Assembly (NCBI RefSeq): GCF_020177335.1
Contig: NZ_JAIVMG010000001.1
Span: 434,001 to 498,000 of the forward strand
Length of the DNA stretch: 64,000 bases
Direction: 5' to 3'
DNA from: Stappia indica
GTDB taxonomy: Bacteria > Pseudomonadota > Alphaproteobacteria > Rhizobiales > Stappiaceae
Under the pieces are notes generated by a model. It was given only the letters and a program-made list of their open reading frames with translations, made no database searches and was not told the origin of the DNA. Position numbers and translations under genes: made by a program. Below are positions 20,304 through 31,007 of the stretch, piece after piece; position 1 is the stretch's first letter, and the number at the start of each line of letters is the position of its first letter.

Positions 20304-21020
20304 ATGTTGACCCGCAAGCAGCACGAGTTGCTCCTGTTCATTCACGAAAGACTGAAGGAAACCGGGGTTCCGCCGTCTTTCGATGAAATGAAGGATGCGC
20401 TCGATCTGCGGTCGAAGTCGGGGATTCATCGGCTGATCACGGCGCTGGAGGAACGCGGGTTCATTCGCCGGTTGCCGAATCGGGCGCGGGCGCTGGAGAT
20501 CATCAAGCTGCCGGAATCGGTGGCTCCGGGGCTGGCGACGCAGCGGGCACAAGGTTTTTCGCCGGCGGTGATCGAGGGATCGCTTGGGCGGGTGCGTCCG
20601 GTCGAAAGCCCTCGGGACGACACGCCGCCGGCGGCCGACACGGTCGCCATTCCGGTGATGGGCCGGATCGCCGCAGGTGTGCCGATCGAGGCGATCCAGT
20701 CTCATTCACACACCGTGTCCATGCCGGCGGATCTACTGGGCAGCGGCGAGCATTTCGCGCTTGAGGTGCGGGGCGATTCGATGATCGACGCGGGCATTCT
20801 CGATGGCGACACGGTGGTGATCCGCCGTTCCGATGCCGCCGACAGCGGCGATATCGTCGTTGCTCTGATCGATGATGAGGAAGCGACCTTGAAGCGCCTG
20901 CGCAAGAAAGGCGCCTCGGTCGCGCTGGAGGCCGCCAACCCGGCCTATGAGACGCGCATCTTCGGCCCCGGACGGGTGCGAATCCAGGGACGGCTGGTGT
21001 CGCTGTTCCGCCGGTACTGA
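20304..21020 (+). CDS. lexA: SOS response repressor LexA
   Basis: DNA-damage repressor, 238 aa. The N-terminal winged helix starts [13 protein letters not shown] and includes [11 protein letters not shown] and [21 protein letters not shown]. The self-cleavage site is Ala-Gly in [11 protein letters not shown], and the S24 protease dyad is Ser in [10 protein letters not shown] and Lys in [10 protein letters not shown]. The length matches alphaproteobacterial LexA, which has a longer linker than E. coli. GAGGAG precedes the ATG. SOS boxes upstream support autoregulation. Confidence 0.97.
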   Translation: MLTRKQHELLLFIHERLKETGVPPSFDEMKDALDLRSKSGIHRLITALEERGFIRRLPNRARALEIIKLPESVAPGLATQRAQGFSPAVIEGSLGRVRPVESPRDDTPPAADTVAIPVMGRIAAGVPIEAIQSHSHTVSMPADLLGSGEHFALEVRGDSMIDAGILDGDTVVIRRSDAADSGDIVVALIDDEEATLKRLRKKGASVALEAANPAYETRIFGPGRVRIQGRLVSLFRRY

Positions 21021-21108
21021 GGCCGCTATCGAGCAAAGGCGTGGCCCTTCCGATTCACAGATGGGAGCGGTCCATAAGGTTTGTGTGCCGGCTGCCAGCT
21101 GGGGCTTG

Positions 21109-23685
21109 CTAGCGTGCCTCTCCCGGCTCCGTAGTCCGGTTCCAGGGGCGCTGCCAGCGGTAGCTCGGGGTCAGGTTCAGGTCCGTTCCGCCGGCGCCAT
21201 CCGCCGTCAGGCGAAGGGCGACGGTTCCACTGCGGCGCAGCCGGTCGGCGTCGAACACCTGACGGGCGGCGCAATCCTCAGGCGCCTGCAGACGGGTGAC
21301 GATGATATCGGCGCGCTGGCAGTCGTCGGCAAAGGCATCGGCCCGGCGCACCAGGGCGATGATGAGCGGCGGAGAACGGGTTGCCGCGTGGCTCTGTGCC
21401 GCTAGCACCTCTTGGGCCGGCCGGTGGCCAGCAGGAGCGACGCCGGCCGGTACCGACGTGGCCGAGTGATGGGCGCCGGCCTGGCGAGACCCGGGCGCGG
21501 ATGATGCGCTTGCCGTGTGTTCCAGTCCGGATGTCGGCGACGCGGTGTTTAGAGGTCCGCCCGTCGGAGGACCATGTGCCATGCCGGCGCGAGGCGCGGC
21601 CTGTCCTGCTCTCGCTCTTGCCCCGACCTCTTCCACTTCCCCAACTGGACCGTAGGCAAGCAGGATGCAGCCGGTGGGATCGCAGGACATGGCCGATTTC
21701 GGCACGCGGCGCCGTCGTCGCTCCGCCTCCGGTATTCCCTCCGCCCGCAGCCAGACCTCGCCGAGAAAGCCGGTCGGCCGCATGGTGACATGCAGTGTGC
21801 CGTTGCGATCCCGCAGGGCCAGCGACTTGCCATCGTCGGATATCAAGAGATCGGGCGGTTGATACTGCAGGTAGAGAACGAGCGCGGCGGCGAGCGGGAG
21901 AAGGCACGCGCGCCGGTAGCCCTTCGGCGCGAGACAGGCCACCAGTCCGGCGAGCACGATCAACAGCGTGGCCGCTGCGGATGGCGCGCCGACCGTGCCT
22001 TCGCCCGGCGTGCTTTCTTGCGCCCAAAGGGCAAGCGCCACCACCTGATCGATGGCCGCGCCCATGATGGTAAGCGGCACGACCTCCAGCCCCAGCGGCA
22101 GCAGCGCCAGCGCCAGCACCGCCATCGGCATCACCAGTGCCGTGACGATCGGCATGGCCAAGAGGTTGATCAACGGCCCGAGCGGCGCGATCCGATGGAA
22201 ATGTTGGACACCGATGGCGCCGGTGGCGACACCGGCGATCAGCGACGTCAGGAAGATCGCCCCGAGCCATTTCACGCCCCAGAGCAGCGCCTGCCGAATG
22301 CCGCCCCCTTGCGGTTCCTCGTGACGCTCGCGCTGCCGGGCGAGCCGGCGGCGGGTGATCTCCTCATAGGCGGTGATCAGCGCGACCACGGCGGCGAAGG
22401 ACATCTGGAACCCGGGCTCCAGCAGCGCCTCCGGCGTCACCAGCAGGATCGCGAAGGCAGCGATGGCGACGCTGCGCAAGGTCAGCGAGCGGCGCCCGAG
22501 CAGGCGTCCGGCCAGCACCAGAACGATCATCACATAGGCGCGCTGGGTCGCGACCGAAGCCCCGGACAGCACCAGATAGAAGCTCGCGGCAAAGAGCGCG
22601 CCCCACGCGGCCCAGATGTCGATGGGGTGGGATTGCGATAGGCGCATGGACAGCGCCAACCCCGCGCGAATGACAAAGAACACCGAGCCGGCGAACAGTG
22701 CCATGTGCAGGCCGGAAATGGCGAGGATGTGGGCGAGACCTGCGGTGCGCAGCGCATCGGTGACCGGCTCGGGGATGCCGGAGCGGTCGCCGACAATCAA
22801 CGCCGCCGCCAGACCGCTGGCCGTCCCCGGCCCCAGAGCCTCGACAATACGCCGGGTCACTGCGGCGCGCAGGCTGGCAATGGCCGCATGCAGGCGCAGG
22901 TCCGCCGGCACAGCGCCGAGATCTGCGGGGCGGACGGCACCGAAGACAAAGCCGGTCGCGCCGATGCCGTCGAAGAAGGCGCGGAAGGAGAAATCGTAGC
23001 CGCCCGGCATGGTGGCCCGGGGCGGCGGCATCAGCCGCGCCCGCAGCCGCACCGCCGCGCCAACGCCCGGCGCCTTCACCTCCCCGCGCAGCGATACCCG
23101 GACGCGGGCGGGGCGCGCCGCCGCGTCGAGACCGCCAGCGGAGACGACACGGAGCACCAGCCGGTACCCGCGTGCGGTCCTGTCGACGTGCTCGATGAAG
23201 CCGGCCAGCTCGACGGTGCGCGGCCGGTCGAGCCGTGGCGCCTCCACTGCGCGGGTGCGCACACCGGCAGCCGTCATGCCGGCGAGCAGCAGCGCGGCGA
23301 TGATCAACCCGGCCGGTGCCTGCCCGGCCCGGCGCAGCCAGAGAGAAAGCCCGGTGAGCAGCCCGGCGAGCAGACCGAGGACGATCACCGAGGGTTCGGC
23401 CGGCAGATGGAAGTAAAGGGCGATGCCGAGGCCGAACGGCAGCACCGCCCAGACAAGCCCCTGCCCCCGGTCGAGCGCCTCCGCTACGGCCTGGGAAAAG
23501 CGGTGGGATACCGCAGCGCGGCCCCGGCGGGACGGCGATGGGCGCGGGCGCGATGGGCGGGGCCGGAACCGGGCAAGCCCCACGCCCCACCGCTCGCCAA
23601 GGCGCGCGGTGGCAGCCACCGCCTCCGGCGCGGCGTCCTCCGCATCCTGTCCGATGGCAGGTGGCCCCCCGGAACGCCCCGACAC
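21109..23685 (-). CDS. comEC: ComEC/Rec2 family DNA-uptake channel protein
   Basis: Multi-pass membrane protein of about 858 aa, the inner-membrane channel used in natural transformation. It has an N-terminal DUF4131-type region ([18 protein letters not shown] and neighbouring helices, then an OB-like soluble part), then the Competence domain with [16 protein letters not shown] and many TM helices (about residues 300-560). The C-terminal soluble part is weakly conserved, with a low-complexity Gly/Ala/Ser stretch and no obvious metallo-beta-lactamase HxHxDH motif. The chosen GTG start at 23685 has GGGAGGGGGG upstream; the frame is open to 23802. It is divergent from gltX. Confidence 0.85.
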   Translation of the reverse strand: MSGRSGGPPAIGQDAEDAAPEAVAATARLGERWGVGLARFRPRPSRPRPSPSRRGRAAVSHRFSQAVAEALDRGQGLVWAVLPFGLGIALYFHLPAEPSVIVLGLLAGLLTGLSLWLRRAGQAPAGLIIAALLLAGMTAAGVRTRAVEAPRLDRPRTVELAGFIEHVDRTARGYRLVLRVVSAGGLDAAARPARVRVSLRGEVKAPGVGAAVRLRARLMPPPRATMPGGYDFSFRAFFDGIGATGFVFGAVRPADLGAVPADLRLHAAIASLRAAVTRRIVEALGPGTASGLAAALIVGDRSGIPEPVTDALRTAGLAHILAISGLHMALFAGSVFFVIRAGLALSMRLSQSHPIDIWAAWGALFAASFYLVLSGASVATQRAYVMIVLVLAGRLLGRRSLTLRSVAIAAFAILLVTPEALLEPGFQMSFAAVVALITAYEEITRRRLARQRERHEEPQGGGIRQALLWGVKWLGAIFLTSLIAGVATGAIGVQHFHRIAPLGPLINLLAMPIVTALVMPMAVLALALLPLGLEVVPLTIMGAAIDQVVALALWAQESTPGEGTVGAPSAAATLLIVLAGLVACLAPKGYRRACLLPLAAALVLYLQYQPPDLLISDDGKSLALRDRNGTLHVTMRPTGFLGEVWLRAEGIPEAERRRRRVPKSAMSCDPTGCILLAYGPVGEVEEVGARARAGQAAPRAGMAHGPPTGGPLNTASPTSGLEHTASASSAPGSRQAGAHHSATSVPAGVAPAGHRPAQEVLAAQSHAATRSPPLIIALVRRADAFADDCQRADIIVTRLQAPEDCAARQVFDADRLRRSGTVALRLTADGAGGTDLNLTPSYRWQRPWNRTTEPGEAR

Positions 23686-23842
23686 CTTGCCCCCCTCCCA
23701 GCGCCGACCTTGCCAGCACCGCACATTTGTGGCTATGGCCACACCGGCGCCTATGCTACACGGGCGCCGACCTCGCGCCACGCCCAAACGTGCAGCCGGC
23801 ACGCGGTACGCGGCATGAGGGAGTTCCTATTCTGCCCGCTGC

Positions 23843-23884
23843 CAGTCGTCCGTCGCCTGTCGTCTGTCGTCTGTCGTCTGTCGC
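23843..23884. repeat. Heptanucleotide tandem repeat upstream of gltX
   Basis: Six consecutive 7-base units. The last four (23857-23884) read CTGTCGT, CTGTCGT, CTGTCGT, CTGTCGC. The preceding two are degenerate (CAGTCGT, CCGTCGC). The array ends 38 bases before the gltX ATG, in the comEC-gltX intergenic region. Confidence 0.85.
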
Positions 23885-23922
23885 GATCTGAAATTCACAC
23901 CCGATCACAAGGCCCATCGTTC

Positions 23923-25353
23923 ATGAGCGCAGCCGTCATCACACGTTTCGCCCCCTCCCCAACCGGCTTCCTGCATATCGGCGGAGCCCGGACGGCGCTG
24001 TTCAACTGGCTCTACGCCAAGCGCCATGGCGGCAAGATGCTGCTGCGGATCGAGGATACGGACCGGGAGCGCAGCACCGAGCCGGCGGTTGCGGCAATCC
24101 TCGACGGGCTGACCTGGCTGGGGCTCGACTGGGAAGGCGAGCCGATCTCACAGTTCGCCCGGGCAGAGCGGCACCGGGACGTGGCCGAACAGCTCATCGC
24201 AGCAGGCCGCGCCTACTACTGCTATGCCAGCCAGGAAGAGCTGACGGAAATGCGCGAGAAGGCGCGGGCCGAGGGCCGGCCGCCGCGCTACGATGGCCGC
24301 TGGCGCGACCGCGACGCTTCGGAAGCCCCGGAGGGTATCAAGCCGGTGGTGCGGCTGAAGGCGCCGACCGAGGGCGAAACCATCGTCGATGACAAGGTGC
24401 AGGGGCGGGTCAGCTTCCCCAACAAGGATCTCGATGATCTGGTGCTGCTGCGCTCGGACGGCACGCCGACCTACATGCTGGCGGTGGTGGTCGACGATCA
24501 CGACATGGGCATCACCCATATCGTGCGCGGCGACGATCACCTGACCAATGCCGCCCGCCAGACCCTGATCTATCAGGCGATGGGGTGGGATGTGCCGGTG
24601 ATGGCACATATTCCGCTGATCCACGGTCCGGACGGCGCCAAGCTCTCCAAGCGTCACGGGGCGCTCGGCGCGGAGGCCTACCGGGCGATGGGCTACCTGC
24701 CCGCTGCCATGCGCAACTACCTGGCACGGCTCGGCTGGAGCCACGGCGACGACGAGATCTTCTCCACCGAGGAGATGATCGGCTGGTTCGACCTCGACGC
24801 TATCGGCAAATCGCCCTCGCGGTTCGATTTCCAGAAGCTGCAGAACCTCAATGGCCACTACATGCGCGCGGCGGATACGGATTCGCTGATGGCCGACCTG
24901 ATGGCCTTCCTGCCGCATGTGGAAAATGGCCAACCGATTCTGGACTGGCTCGCCGATCCGGCTCACGAGGCGATGCTACGCATGGCCCTTCCCGGTCTCA
25001 AGGATCGCGCGAAGACACTTGTCGAACTCATTGACAGCGCGGGATATCTCTGGGCAACCCGACCGCTCGACATCGACGAAAAGGCGGCCAAGCTTCTCGG
25101 TGCCGAAGGTGCGCGTGACACCATCGCTGCCCTGCACGCTCGGCTTGCAGCACTGCCCGAGTGGAGCGCGGAGAGCACCGAAGCGGCGGTGCGCGCCTAT
25201 GCCGAGGAGGTCGAATTGAAGCTGGGCAAGGCGGCGCAGCCCCTGCGCGCGGCACTGACTGGCCGGGGCACCTCGCCTGGCATTTTCGACGTTCTGGCGG
25301 TTCTCGGCCGAGAGGAATCACTCGCCCGCCTGCTCGATCAGGCCCAGAGCTGA
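23923..25353 (+). CDS. gltX: Glutamate--tRNA ligase
   Basis: Class I aminoacyl-tRNA synthetase charging tRNA with glutamate, 476 aa. It starts [19 protein letters not shown] with the HIGH-type motif, has the KLSKRHGA (KMSKS-type) loop in the middle, and a C-terminal helical anticodon-binding region. The ATG at 23923 was chosen because the conserved catalytic fold begins at residue 6; the frame is open far upstream over comEC but is only a shadow there. A short heptad repeat sits in its leader. Confidence 0.96.
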   Translation: MSAAVITRFAPSPTGFLHIGGARTALFNWLYAKRHGGKMLLRIEDTDRERSTEPAVAAILDGLTWLGLDWEGEPISQFARAERHRDVAEQLIAAGRAYYCYASQEELTEMREKARAEGRPPRYDGRWRDRDASEAPEGIKPVVRLKAPTEGETIVDDKVQGRVSFPNKDLDDLVLLRSDGTPTYMLAVVVDDHDMGITHIVRGDDHLTNAARQTLIYQAMGWDVPVMAHIPLIHGPDGAKLSKRHGALGAEAYRAMGYLPAAMRNYLARLGWSHGDDEIFSTEEMIGWFDLDAIGKSPSRFDFQKLQNLNGHYMRAADTDSLMADLMAFLPHVENGQPILDWLADPAHEAMLRMALPGLKDRAKTLVELIDSAGYLWATRPLDIDEKAAKLLGAEGARDTIAALHARLAALPEWSAESTEAAVRAYAEEVELKLGKAAQPLRAALTGRGTSPGIFDVLAVLGREESLARLLDQAQS

Positions 25354-25592
25354 ATTCAAGACAATCTGAAACAAGGAGTGGAAACCCTGGATTCCCCTCG
25401 GGAAGCTCTGGCGTTTTCACTCCTTTTCGCCCCCCCTGTGACGAAAGCGTCATGGGCGCGCGCTTGCGGGGGGGCGGCAAATGGGATAGGCAACGGGCAC
25501 CATTCCTCCCGCCGTGCCACCGGTCCGGTTCCCCGCAAACGGGGCCACTTCCGGCTGTGCAACCGCGCCTTACTCAAATGGGGGTAGCCTGA

Positions 25593-26885
25593 ATGAGCGA
25601 CAAGACTGCCAAGTTGACGATCGGTGACCAGTCCTGGGATCTCGGGGTCCGTTCCGGATCCGTTGGACCGGACGTCATCGATATCGCGTCCCTTTACGGA
25701 CAGACCGGTTGCTTCACCTACGACCCAGGGTTCACATCCACGGCTTCGTGTGAATCCCAGATCACCTACATCGACGGCAATGCCGGAACGCTGCTGTATC
25801 GCGGCTATCCGATCGAACAGCTGGCCGAGCATGGCGATTTCCTGGAGAGCTGCTACCTGCTGCTCTACGGCGAACTGCCGACGAAGGCCCAGAAGGACGA
25901 TTTCGTGCAGCGTGTGACCTATCACACGATGATCCACGAGCAGATGAGCCGCTTCTTCACCGGCTTCCGCCGGGATGCCCACCCGATGGCCATCATGGTC
26001 GGCACGGTCGGCGCGCTGTCCGCCTTCTACCATGACTCCACCGACATCTCCGATCCGCATCAGCGCATGGTTGCATCGCTGCGCATGATCGCCAAGATGC
26101 CGACGCTGGCGGCCATGGCCTACAAGTACCATGTGGGACAGCCGTTCGTTTACCCGCGCAACGACCTCGACTATGCGTCGAACTTCCTGCACATGTGCTT
26201 TGCCGTGCCGTGCGAGGAATACAAGGTCAATCCGGTGCTGGCGCGGGCAATGGACCGCATCTTCATCCTGCATGCGGACCACGAGCAGAACGCCTCAACC
26301 TCGACCGTGCGTCTTGCCGGCTCCTCGGGTGCCAACCCGTTCGCCTGCATCGCCGCCGGCATCGCCTGCCTCTGGGGTCCGGCCCATGGCGGCGCCAACG
26401 AGGCCGCGCTCAACATGCTGGCCGAGATCGGCTCCGTCGACAACATCCCCGAGTACATCGCCCGGGCCAAGGACAAGAACGATCCGTTCCGTCTGATGGG
26501 CTTCGGTCACCGGGTCTACAAGAACTATGACCCGCGTGCGCGGATCATGCAGAAGACCACCCATGAGGTGCTCGCCGAGCTGGGCCATCGCGACGACCCG
26601 CTGCTGGAAGTGGCGATGGAGCTGGAGCGCATCGCGCTCAGCGACGAGTATTTCGTCGAGAAGAAGCTTTACCCGAACATCGACTTCTACTCGGGCATCA
26701 CGCTGCGTGCGCTCGGCTTCCCGACCACCATGTTCACCGTGCTGTTCGCCCTGGCGCGGACCGTCGGCTGGATCGCCCAGTGGAAGGAAATGGTCGAGGA
26801 CCCCTCGCAGAAGATCGGCCGGCCGCGTCAGCTCTACACGGGCGCCGGGCCGCGCGACTACATGCCGATCAACCAGCGTCGCTGA
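25593..26885 (+). CDS. gltA: Citrate synthase (type II)
   Basis: First step of the TCA cycle, 430 aa, the length of the hexameric, NADH-sensitive type II enzyme of Gram-negative bacteria. It has the N-terminal beta-rich domain ([21 protein letters not shown]), [14 protein letters not shown] with a catalytic His, [14 protein letters not shown] with the second catalytic His, and NIDFYSG with the catalytic Asp. It lies 239 bases after gltX in the same direction and is followed by a terminator. Confidence 0.97.
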   Translation: MSDKTAKLTIGDQSWDLGVRSGSVGPDVIDIASLYGQTGCFTYDPGFTSTASCESQITYIDGNAGTLLYRGYPIEQLAEHGDFLESCYLLLYGELPTKAQKDDFVQRVTYHTMIHEQMSRFFTGFRRDAHPMAIMVGTVGALSAFYHDSTDISDPHQRMVASLRMIAKMPTLAAMAYKYHVGQPFVYPRNDLDYASNFLHMCFAVPCEEYKVNPVLARAMDRIFILHADHEQNASTSTVRLAGSSGANPFACIAAGIACLWGPAHGGANEAALNMLAEIGSVDNIPEYIARAKDKNDPFRLMGFGHRVYKNYDPRARIMQKTTHEVLAELGHRDDPLLEVAMELERIALSDEYFVEKKLYPNIDFYSGITLRALGFPTTMFTVLFALARTVGWIAQWKEMVEDPSQKIGRPRQLYTGAGPRDYMPINQRR

Positions 26886-27199
26886 CGTCTGGAGCCATTC
26901 GGCCACATTTGAAGGGCGCCCCTCGGGGCGCCCTTCTCGCGTTTTGCGGAACAAATGCCTGTGTTTCGGGGCCCTTGCTGCGCGGATGCGACAGAAAAGC
27001 TGTTGAAACCGCGCCCGATGCAGTCCCACCAGAACGAATGGCTGCTGAATTTGCGACGATGACGTTACACTGACGCGGCGTCGCTCCGCGTGACCTGGGC
27101 ATCCCCGCCCTCCTCGCGAAGGAGCACCCGTCAGTTCCCCTGCGCCCGGCAGGAAATCCCACTCACTCATGCTGCCGCCTTTCATGGAGATGCTGTTTC
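26886..27199 (+). other. Intergenic region gltA-purU with two small hairpins
   Basis: A 314-base gap. It begins with the gltA terminator. Further on there are two small stem-loops close to purU: ACGCGG (27073-27078) with CCGCGT (27086-27091), and CTCCT (27110-27114) with AGGAG (27120-27124). These could be part of a structured purU leader, but no known riboswitch class is recognisable. I see no convincing open reading frame in it. It marks the left edge of the accessory region. Confidence 0.5.
26911..26947 (+). terminator. Terminator after gltA
   Basis: Near-perfect 11- to 12-base GC-rich stem, GAAGGGCGCCC (26911-26921) with GGGCGCCCTTC (26926-26936), followed by TCGCGTTTT. The T-tract is short and offset, but the stem is very strong. 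Confidence 0.7.
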
Positions 27200-28054
27200 A
27201 TGTCGACCCGCTCGTTCGTCCTCACCCTGTCCTGTGATGACAAGCCCGGCATCGTTGCCGCGGTGACGACGGAACTGGCCAGCCTTGGCGCCAACATCGC
27301 CGAGAGCAACCAGTTCTGGGATCGCCAGACCGGCCGCTTTTTCATGCGCATTGCCTTTACCGCCGGCGAAGACGTCAGCCGGGAGACGGTCGAGCACAGC
27401 CTGAAACCGGCGGTCGACCGTTTCGACATGCGCATCAACATCCTTGATGGGGACTACCGCCCCAAGATCATCATCATGGTGTCGCGGTTCGACCACGCCA
27501 TGCTGCATCTGCTCTATCAGATCCGGGTCGGCTGGCTGAACGCGGAGGTGGTCGCCATCGTCTCCAACCACGAGGGCAGCCGCCGCACCGCCGAGATCGA
27601 AGGCATCCCGTTCCATCACTGGCCGGTGACCAAGGCGAACAAGACCGAGCAGGAAGAAAAGCTGCTGGCGCTGGTCAAGGAAACCGGAACCGATCTGGTG
27701 GTGCTCGCCCGCTACATGCAGGTGCTGTCCGACACCCTGTCAAAGCGGCTTTACGGCAAGGTGATCAACATCCACCATTCGTTCCTGCCGAGCTTCAAGG
27801 GCGCCCGCCCCTATCATCAGGCGCATGAGCGGGGCATCAAGCTGATCGGCGCCACGGCGCATTACGTGACGCCGGATCTCGACGAGGGGCCGATCATCGA
27901 GCAGGAAACCGGCCGGGTGACCCATGCGATGGGTCCGGAGGATCTGGTCGCCACGGGCCGCGACATCGAAAGCCGGGTGCTGGCCGCCGCGGTGAAGATG
28001 CACCTGGAAGGGCGCGTGATGCTGAACGGACACAAGACCGTGGTCTTCAGCTAA
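27200..28054 (+). CDS. purU: Formyltetrahydrofolate deformylase
   Basis: Hydrolyses 10-formyl-THF to formate and THF, 284 aa. It has an N-terminal ACT domain (SFVLTLSCDDKPGIVAAVT, residues about 5-80) and a C-terminal formyltransferase-like domain with INIHHSFLPSFKGARPYHQA and HYVTPDLDEGPIIEQE carrying the catalytic Asn/His/Asp set. It is a single gene, convergent with the RidA/TRAP operon. PurU commonly balances C1 pools during degradation of methylated amines; such genes are not adjacent here. Confidence 0.95.
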   Translation: MSTRSFVLTLSCDDKPGIVAAVTTELASLGANIAESNQFWDRQTGRFFMRIAFTAGEDVSRETVEHSLKPAVDRFDMRINILDGDYRPKIIIMVSRFDHAMLHLLYQIRVGWLNAEVVAIVSNHEGSRRTAEIEGIPFHHWPVTKANKTEQEEKLLALVKETGTDLVVLARYMQVLSDTLSKRLYGKVINIHHSFLPSFKGARPYHQAHERGIKLIGATAHYVTPDLDEGPIIEQETGRVTHAMGPEDLVATGRDIESRVLAAAVKMHLEGRVMLNGHKTVVFS

Positions 28055-28056
28055 CG

Positions 28057-28093
28057 CCAAAAAACGGCGCGCACCCGGAAAGGGCGCGCGCCG
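28057..28093 (-). terminator. Rho-independent terminator of the RidA/TRAP operon
   Basis: Stem CGGCGCGC (28065-28072) with GCGCGCCG (28086-28093). On the minus strand it is followed immediately by six T (28064-28059). It lies between the convergent purU and RidA stops. Confidence 0.8.
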
Positions 28094-28163
28094 GAGTTCG
28101 TTTCCGAGGCGAGAGCACCCGCCAAAACGTGCCGGGGACGACCCCGCCCCCGGCCATCGTTGA

Positions 28164-28523
28164 TCAGCCGTCGAGAGCAGCGACCGCCAGAACCTCGATC
28201 AGGTAATGGGGCTTGGCCATCGGCGCCTCGACGCAGACGCGCACCGGCTTGGCGCGTCCTTCCAGCCAGTGATCCCACGCAGCGTTCATGCCATCGTAGT
28301 CGCTCATGTCGCGGAGCCAGATCTGCGCCGACAAGAGGCTGTCGCGGCTGCAACCGGCCTCGGCCAGCATGGCATCGATCTTGGCGAACACATCCTCGCT
28401 CTGGGCGGTGATGTCGCCATCGACGAGCTGCGACACCTGGCCGGCGAGATACACCGTGTTGCCGTGGACGACGATGCTGGAAAAGCGGGTCTGCGCGCCG
28501 AAGCGCTTGACGGTTGAGGTCAT
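28164..28523 (-). CDS. RidA family protein (first copy)
   Basis: Small enamine/imine deaminase-fold protein, 119 aa (YjgF/YER057c/UK114 superfamily). It starts TSTVKRFGAQTRFSS, then VYLAGQVSQL, DIWLRDMSDYDGMNAAW and VRVCVEAPMAKPHYLIEV. An Arg in RVCVEAPMA corresponds to the conserved ligand-binding Arg region. The start at 28523 is the standard N-terminus. It is the last gene of the TAXI-TRAP unit and may hydrolyse reactive imines formed by PLP- or flavin-dependent amine oxidation of the imported compound (inference). Confidence 0.88.
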   Translation of the reverse strand: MTSTVKRFGAQTRFSSIVVHGNTVYLAGQVSQLVDGDITAQSEDVFAKIDAMLAEAGCSRDSLLSAQIWLRDMSDYDGMNAAWDHWLEGRAKPVRVCVEAPMAKPHYLIEVLAVAALDG

Positions 28524-28660
28524 GTCAAAATCCCTGAATGGAGGAAGGGGCCGCACATGCGGCAGGAAACGGCGGTCCCGACCAGGGAGGCTGGCTGGGA
28601 CCGTCCGGGTGAAGGGAGAAAGCGTTGAGCAGGTACGGCGCCGGGAGCGACCGGAAGAAG

Positions 28661-29092
28661 TCAGGCCCGCAGGCTGGCGGTGACCTCAAGCAGCACCGGC
28701 GCGTTGCGTGGCAGGCAGGAGACGCCGATGACGGAGCGCGGGTGCCGGCCGCGCTCGCCAAGAACCTCGGCGAAGATCCCGGAGGCCGCATCCGCGACCT
28801 GTGAGATCTCGCCGAACCCGTCGGCCACCGCTACATAGACGCTGATCCGCAGGATCCGGTCGATCCGCTCCAGCGATCCGGTTTCCCGCTCCAGCCACGC
28901 CAGTGCCTGCCGGGCGGCGATCCGGGCGCTTTCGCGTGCATCGTCCAGCGAGACCTCACCGCCAACGCGGCCGGCGATGTGGATGGTCTCCGGCCCGGTC
29001 TTGGGGATCTGGCCGGCAAGACACAGGATCCGGCCATCGGTGGCGGAGGGAATGTAGTCGAAGACGGTCTCGAAGGCTTCGCCAAGGGCCAT
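28661..29092 (-). CDS. RidA family protein (second copy)
   Basis: Second RidA-fold protein, 143 aa, clearly divergent from its neighbour. Segments are YIPSATDGRILCLAGQIPKT, ARQALAWLERETGSLERI, RISVYVAVADGF and RSVIGVSCLPRNAPVLLEV. The ATG at 29092 has GGAAGGAG at seven bases; a GTG at 29098 overlapping the permease stop is less well spaced. It is tightly linked to the TAXI-TRAP permease, so its function is tied to the transported substrate. Confidence 0.85.
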   Translation of the reverse strand: MALGEAFETVFDYIPSATDGRILCLAGQIPKTGPETIHIAGRVGGEVSLDDARESARIAARQALAWLERETGSLERIDRILRISVYVAVADGFGEISQVADAASGIFAEVLGERGRHPRSVIGVSCLPRNAPVLLEVTASLRA

Positions 29093-29094
29093 GA

Positions 29095-30993
29095 TCACGC
29101 TCCTTCCTTGAGCGCATCGCCGCGCGCGCGCGCCTCGCCCTTCGCCCGCCAGCGCTGCACCGCGTAGATCGCGGCGGCCAGCGCCAGCCCGGCCAGTGTC
29201 GTCGTCAGATCCGGATGGATCATCAGCGCCGCCACCCCGAGAAGCAGGGCCCGGCCGACAACCGGCAGGCGGGTGCCGCCGATCCAGCCGACGATCATGA
29301 TCGACAGCGCGCCGATGGCAACGAGACTGCGCAAGACAGTGGCAAGGAATTCCGGGGTCAGTTGCGGCGCCAGCAACTCGGTGTTGGCGACGAACAGGAA
29401 CGGAATGATGTAGACCGGGATGCCGAGGGCAAAGGCGCTCCAGCCAACCCGGGACGGGGTCTCCCCGGCGATCGGCGCGGCCGCATAGGCGGCGACGGCG
29501 AGCGGCGGCGTCACCTGCCCCAGCACGGCGTAGTAGAAGACGAAGAAATGCGCCGCCAGCGGATCGGCGCCCAGCTTGATCAGCACCGGCGCGACCAGGG
29601 TTGCCTGGACAATGTAGGCCGGTGTCGTCGGCATGCCCATGCCGAAGATGAAGGAGGCGATCATCGCCAGGAACAGCGCCGCATCGAGATTGTTGCCGGC
29701 GATATCGGTCACCAGCGCACTGAAGCGGAAGCCGAGGCCGGAAATCTGCACGATGCCGACGATGATTCCGGCGGAGGCGCAGGCGGCGGCGACGATCACC
29801 GCGCCCTGGACACCAAGCTTTATGCCGGTGACGAGACGGGGCAAGGTGATGAAGGTGGAGCGGCGCAGAAACGGCACCGCGAGTGTCGCCAGCACGCCGA
29901 AGAAGGCGCTGAAGCTGGCGGTGTAGCCCTTCAGCATCATGCCGATGATCACGGCCACCGGAATGATGAAGGTCCAGCCGGCCTTGAAGGTGGCCCAGGT
30001 GGAGCCGCGCTCGCCTTCCTCAAGCGGCGCCAGATCGCTCTTTAGCGCCGTGAAGTGCACCGCAATCAGCAGCGCGGCGAAGAACAGAAGTGCCGGAACG
30101 AGTGCCGCCGAGGCGATTTCCAGATAGTCGCGACCGAGGATCGCCGCCATCAGGAAGGCCGCCGCCCCCATGATCGGCGGGGTGATCTGCCCGCCGGTGG
30201 AGGCAATGGCTTCCACCGCGCCGGCGAAACGCGCCGGATAGCCGAGCTTCTTCATCATCGGAATGGTCAGCGAGCCGGTGGTCGCCACATTGGCGACCGA
30301 GCTGCCGGACATCATGCCCATCAGGCCGCTGGCGATGACCGCCATCTTGGCCGGCCCGCCCCGGCTCGCGCCGGTGGCCGCACGGGTCAGATTGATGAAG
30401 AAATCGCCGCCGCCGGCCACCTGCAACACCGCACCGAACATGACGAACAGGAAGATGTATTCCGCCGAAACGCCAAGCGCGGTGCCGAAGATGCCTTCGA
30501 AGCTGAAGTACATCTGGTCGACGAACTCGTTGATGCCGACACCGCGATGGGCGAGCGGCCGGAGCCAGTCGACGAAGCGAAGATAGGGGCCGACAAACGC
30601 ATAGGCGATGAAGGCCAGGCACAGACCGGTGATGGTCATGCCAAGGCTGCGCCGTGTGACCTCAAGAACGACGACGATCGCACCCAGCGCCACGAACAGC
30701 TCGAAGGGCGAGGCCTCAAGCGTCCAGGGCGGGCGGACCGAGATGGCCTGATGCTCGACCACCGCATAGCCAATGCACAGGATACCGAGCGCCATCAGCG
30801 CGCCATCCACCCAGCGGGGGAAGAAGCGCGTGCGCGCGGGGAACATCAGGATGCCGATGATCACCGCGAACAGAAGATGGACGCCCCGCAGCACCAGGTT
30901 CGGCGCGATCCAGAACGGCGATGCGGCGGCGAGGTGAAAGAGGGTCATCATCACCGCAAGCACGGAGATGACGACCACACGCCGGTCCTTCAT
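29095..30993 (-). CDS. TAXI-type TRAP transporter fused permease (second system)
   Basis: Fused 4TM/12TM TRAP permease of about 632 aa. It has a DctQ-like N-terminal part (RRVVVISVLAVMMTLFHLA and following helices) and a DctM-like core with GLMGMMSGSSVANVATTGS, STGGQITPPIMGAAAFLM and GMGMPTTPAYIVQATLVAP. It follows its binding protein directly; a TTG at 31011 overlapping that gene's stop is an alternative start, and I used the first ATG. It is distinct in sequence from the permease at the left edge of the window. The substrate is unknown. Confidence 0.92.
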   Translation of the reverse strand: MKDRRVVVISVLAVMMTLFHLAAASPFWIAPNLVLRGVHLLFAVIIGILMFPARTRFFPRWVDGALMALGILCIGYAVVEHQAISVRPPWTLEASPFELFVALGAIVVVLEVTRRSLGMTITGLCLAFIAYAFVGPYLRFVDWLRPLAHRGVGINEFVDQMYFSFEGIFGTALGVSAEYIFLFVMFGAVLQVAGGGDFFINLTRAATGASRGGPAKMAVIASGLMGMMSGSSVANVATTGSLTIPMMKKLGYPARFAGAVEAIASTGGQITPPIMGAAAFLMAAILGRDYLEIASAALVPALLFFAALLIAVHFTALKSDLAPLEEGERGSTWATFKAGWTFIIPVAVIIGMMLKGYTASFSAFFGVLATLAVPFLRRSTFITLPRLVTGIKLGVQGAVIVAAACASAGIIVGIVQISGLGFRFSALVTDIAGNNLDAALFLAMIASFIFGMGMPTTPAYIVQATLVAPVLIKLGADPLAAHFFVFYYAVLGQVTPPLAVAAYAAAPIAGETPSRVGWSAFALGIPVYIIPFLFVANTELLAPQLTPEFLATVLRSLVAIGALSIMIVGWIGGTRLPVVGRALLLGVAALMIHPDLTTTLAGLALAAAIYAVQRWRAKGEARARGDALKEGA

Positions 30994-31007
30994 GGGCCAC
31001 ACGGGCG

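Noticed and set aside
23857-23884. Short repeats as a CRISPR array
   Set aside because: Units are 7 bases, contiguous, with no spacers and no cas genes; it is a simple tandem repeat.
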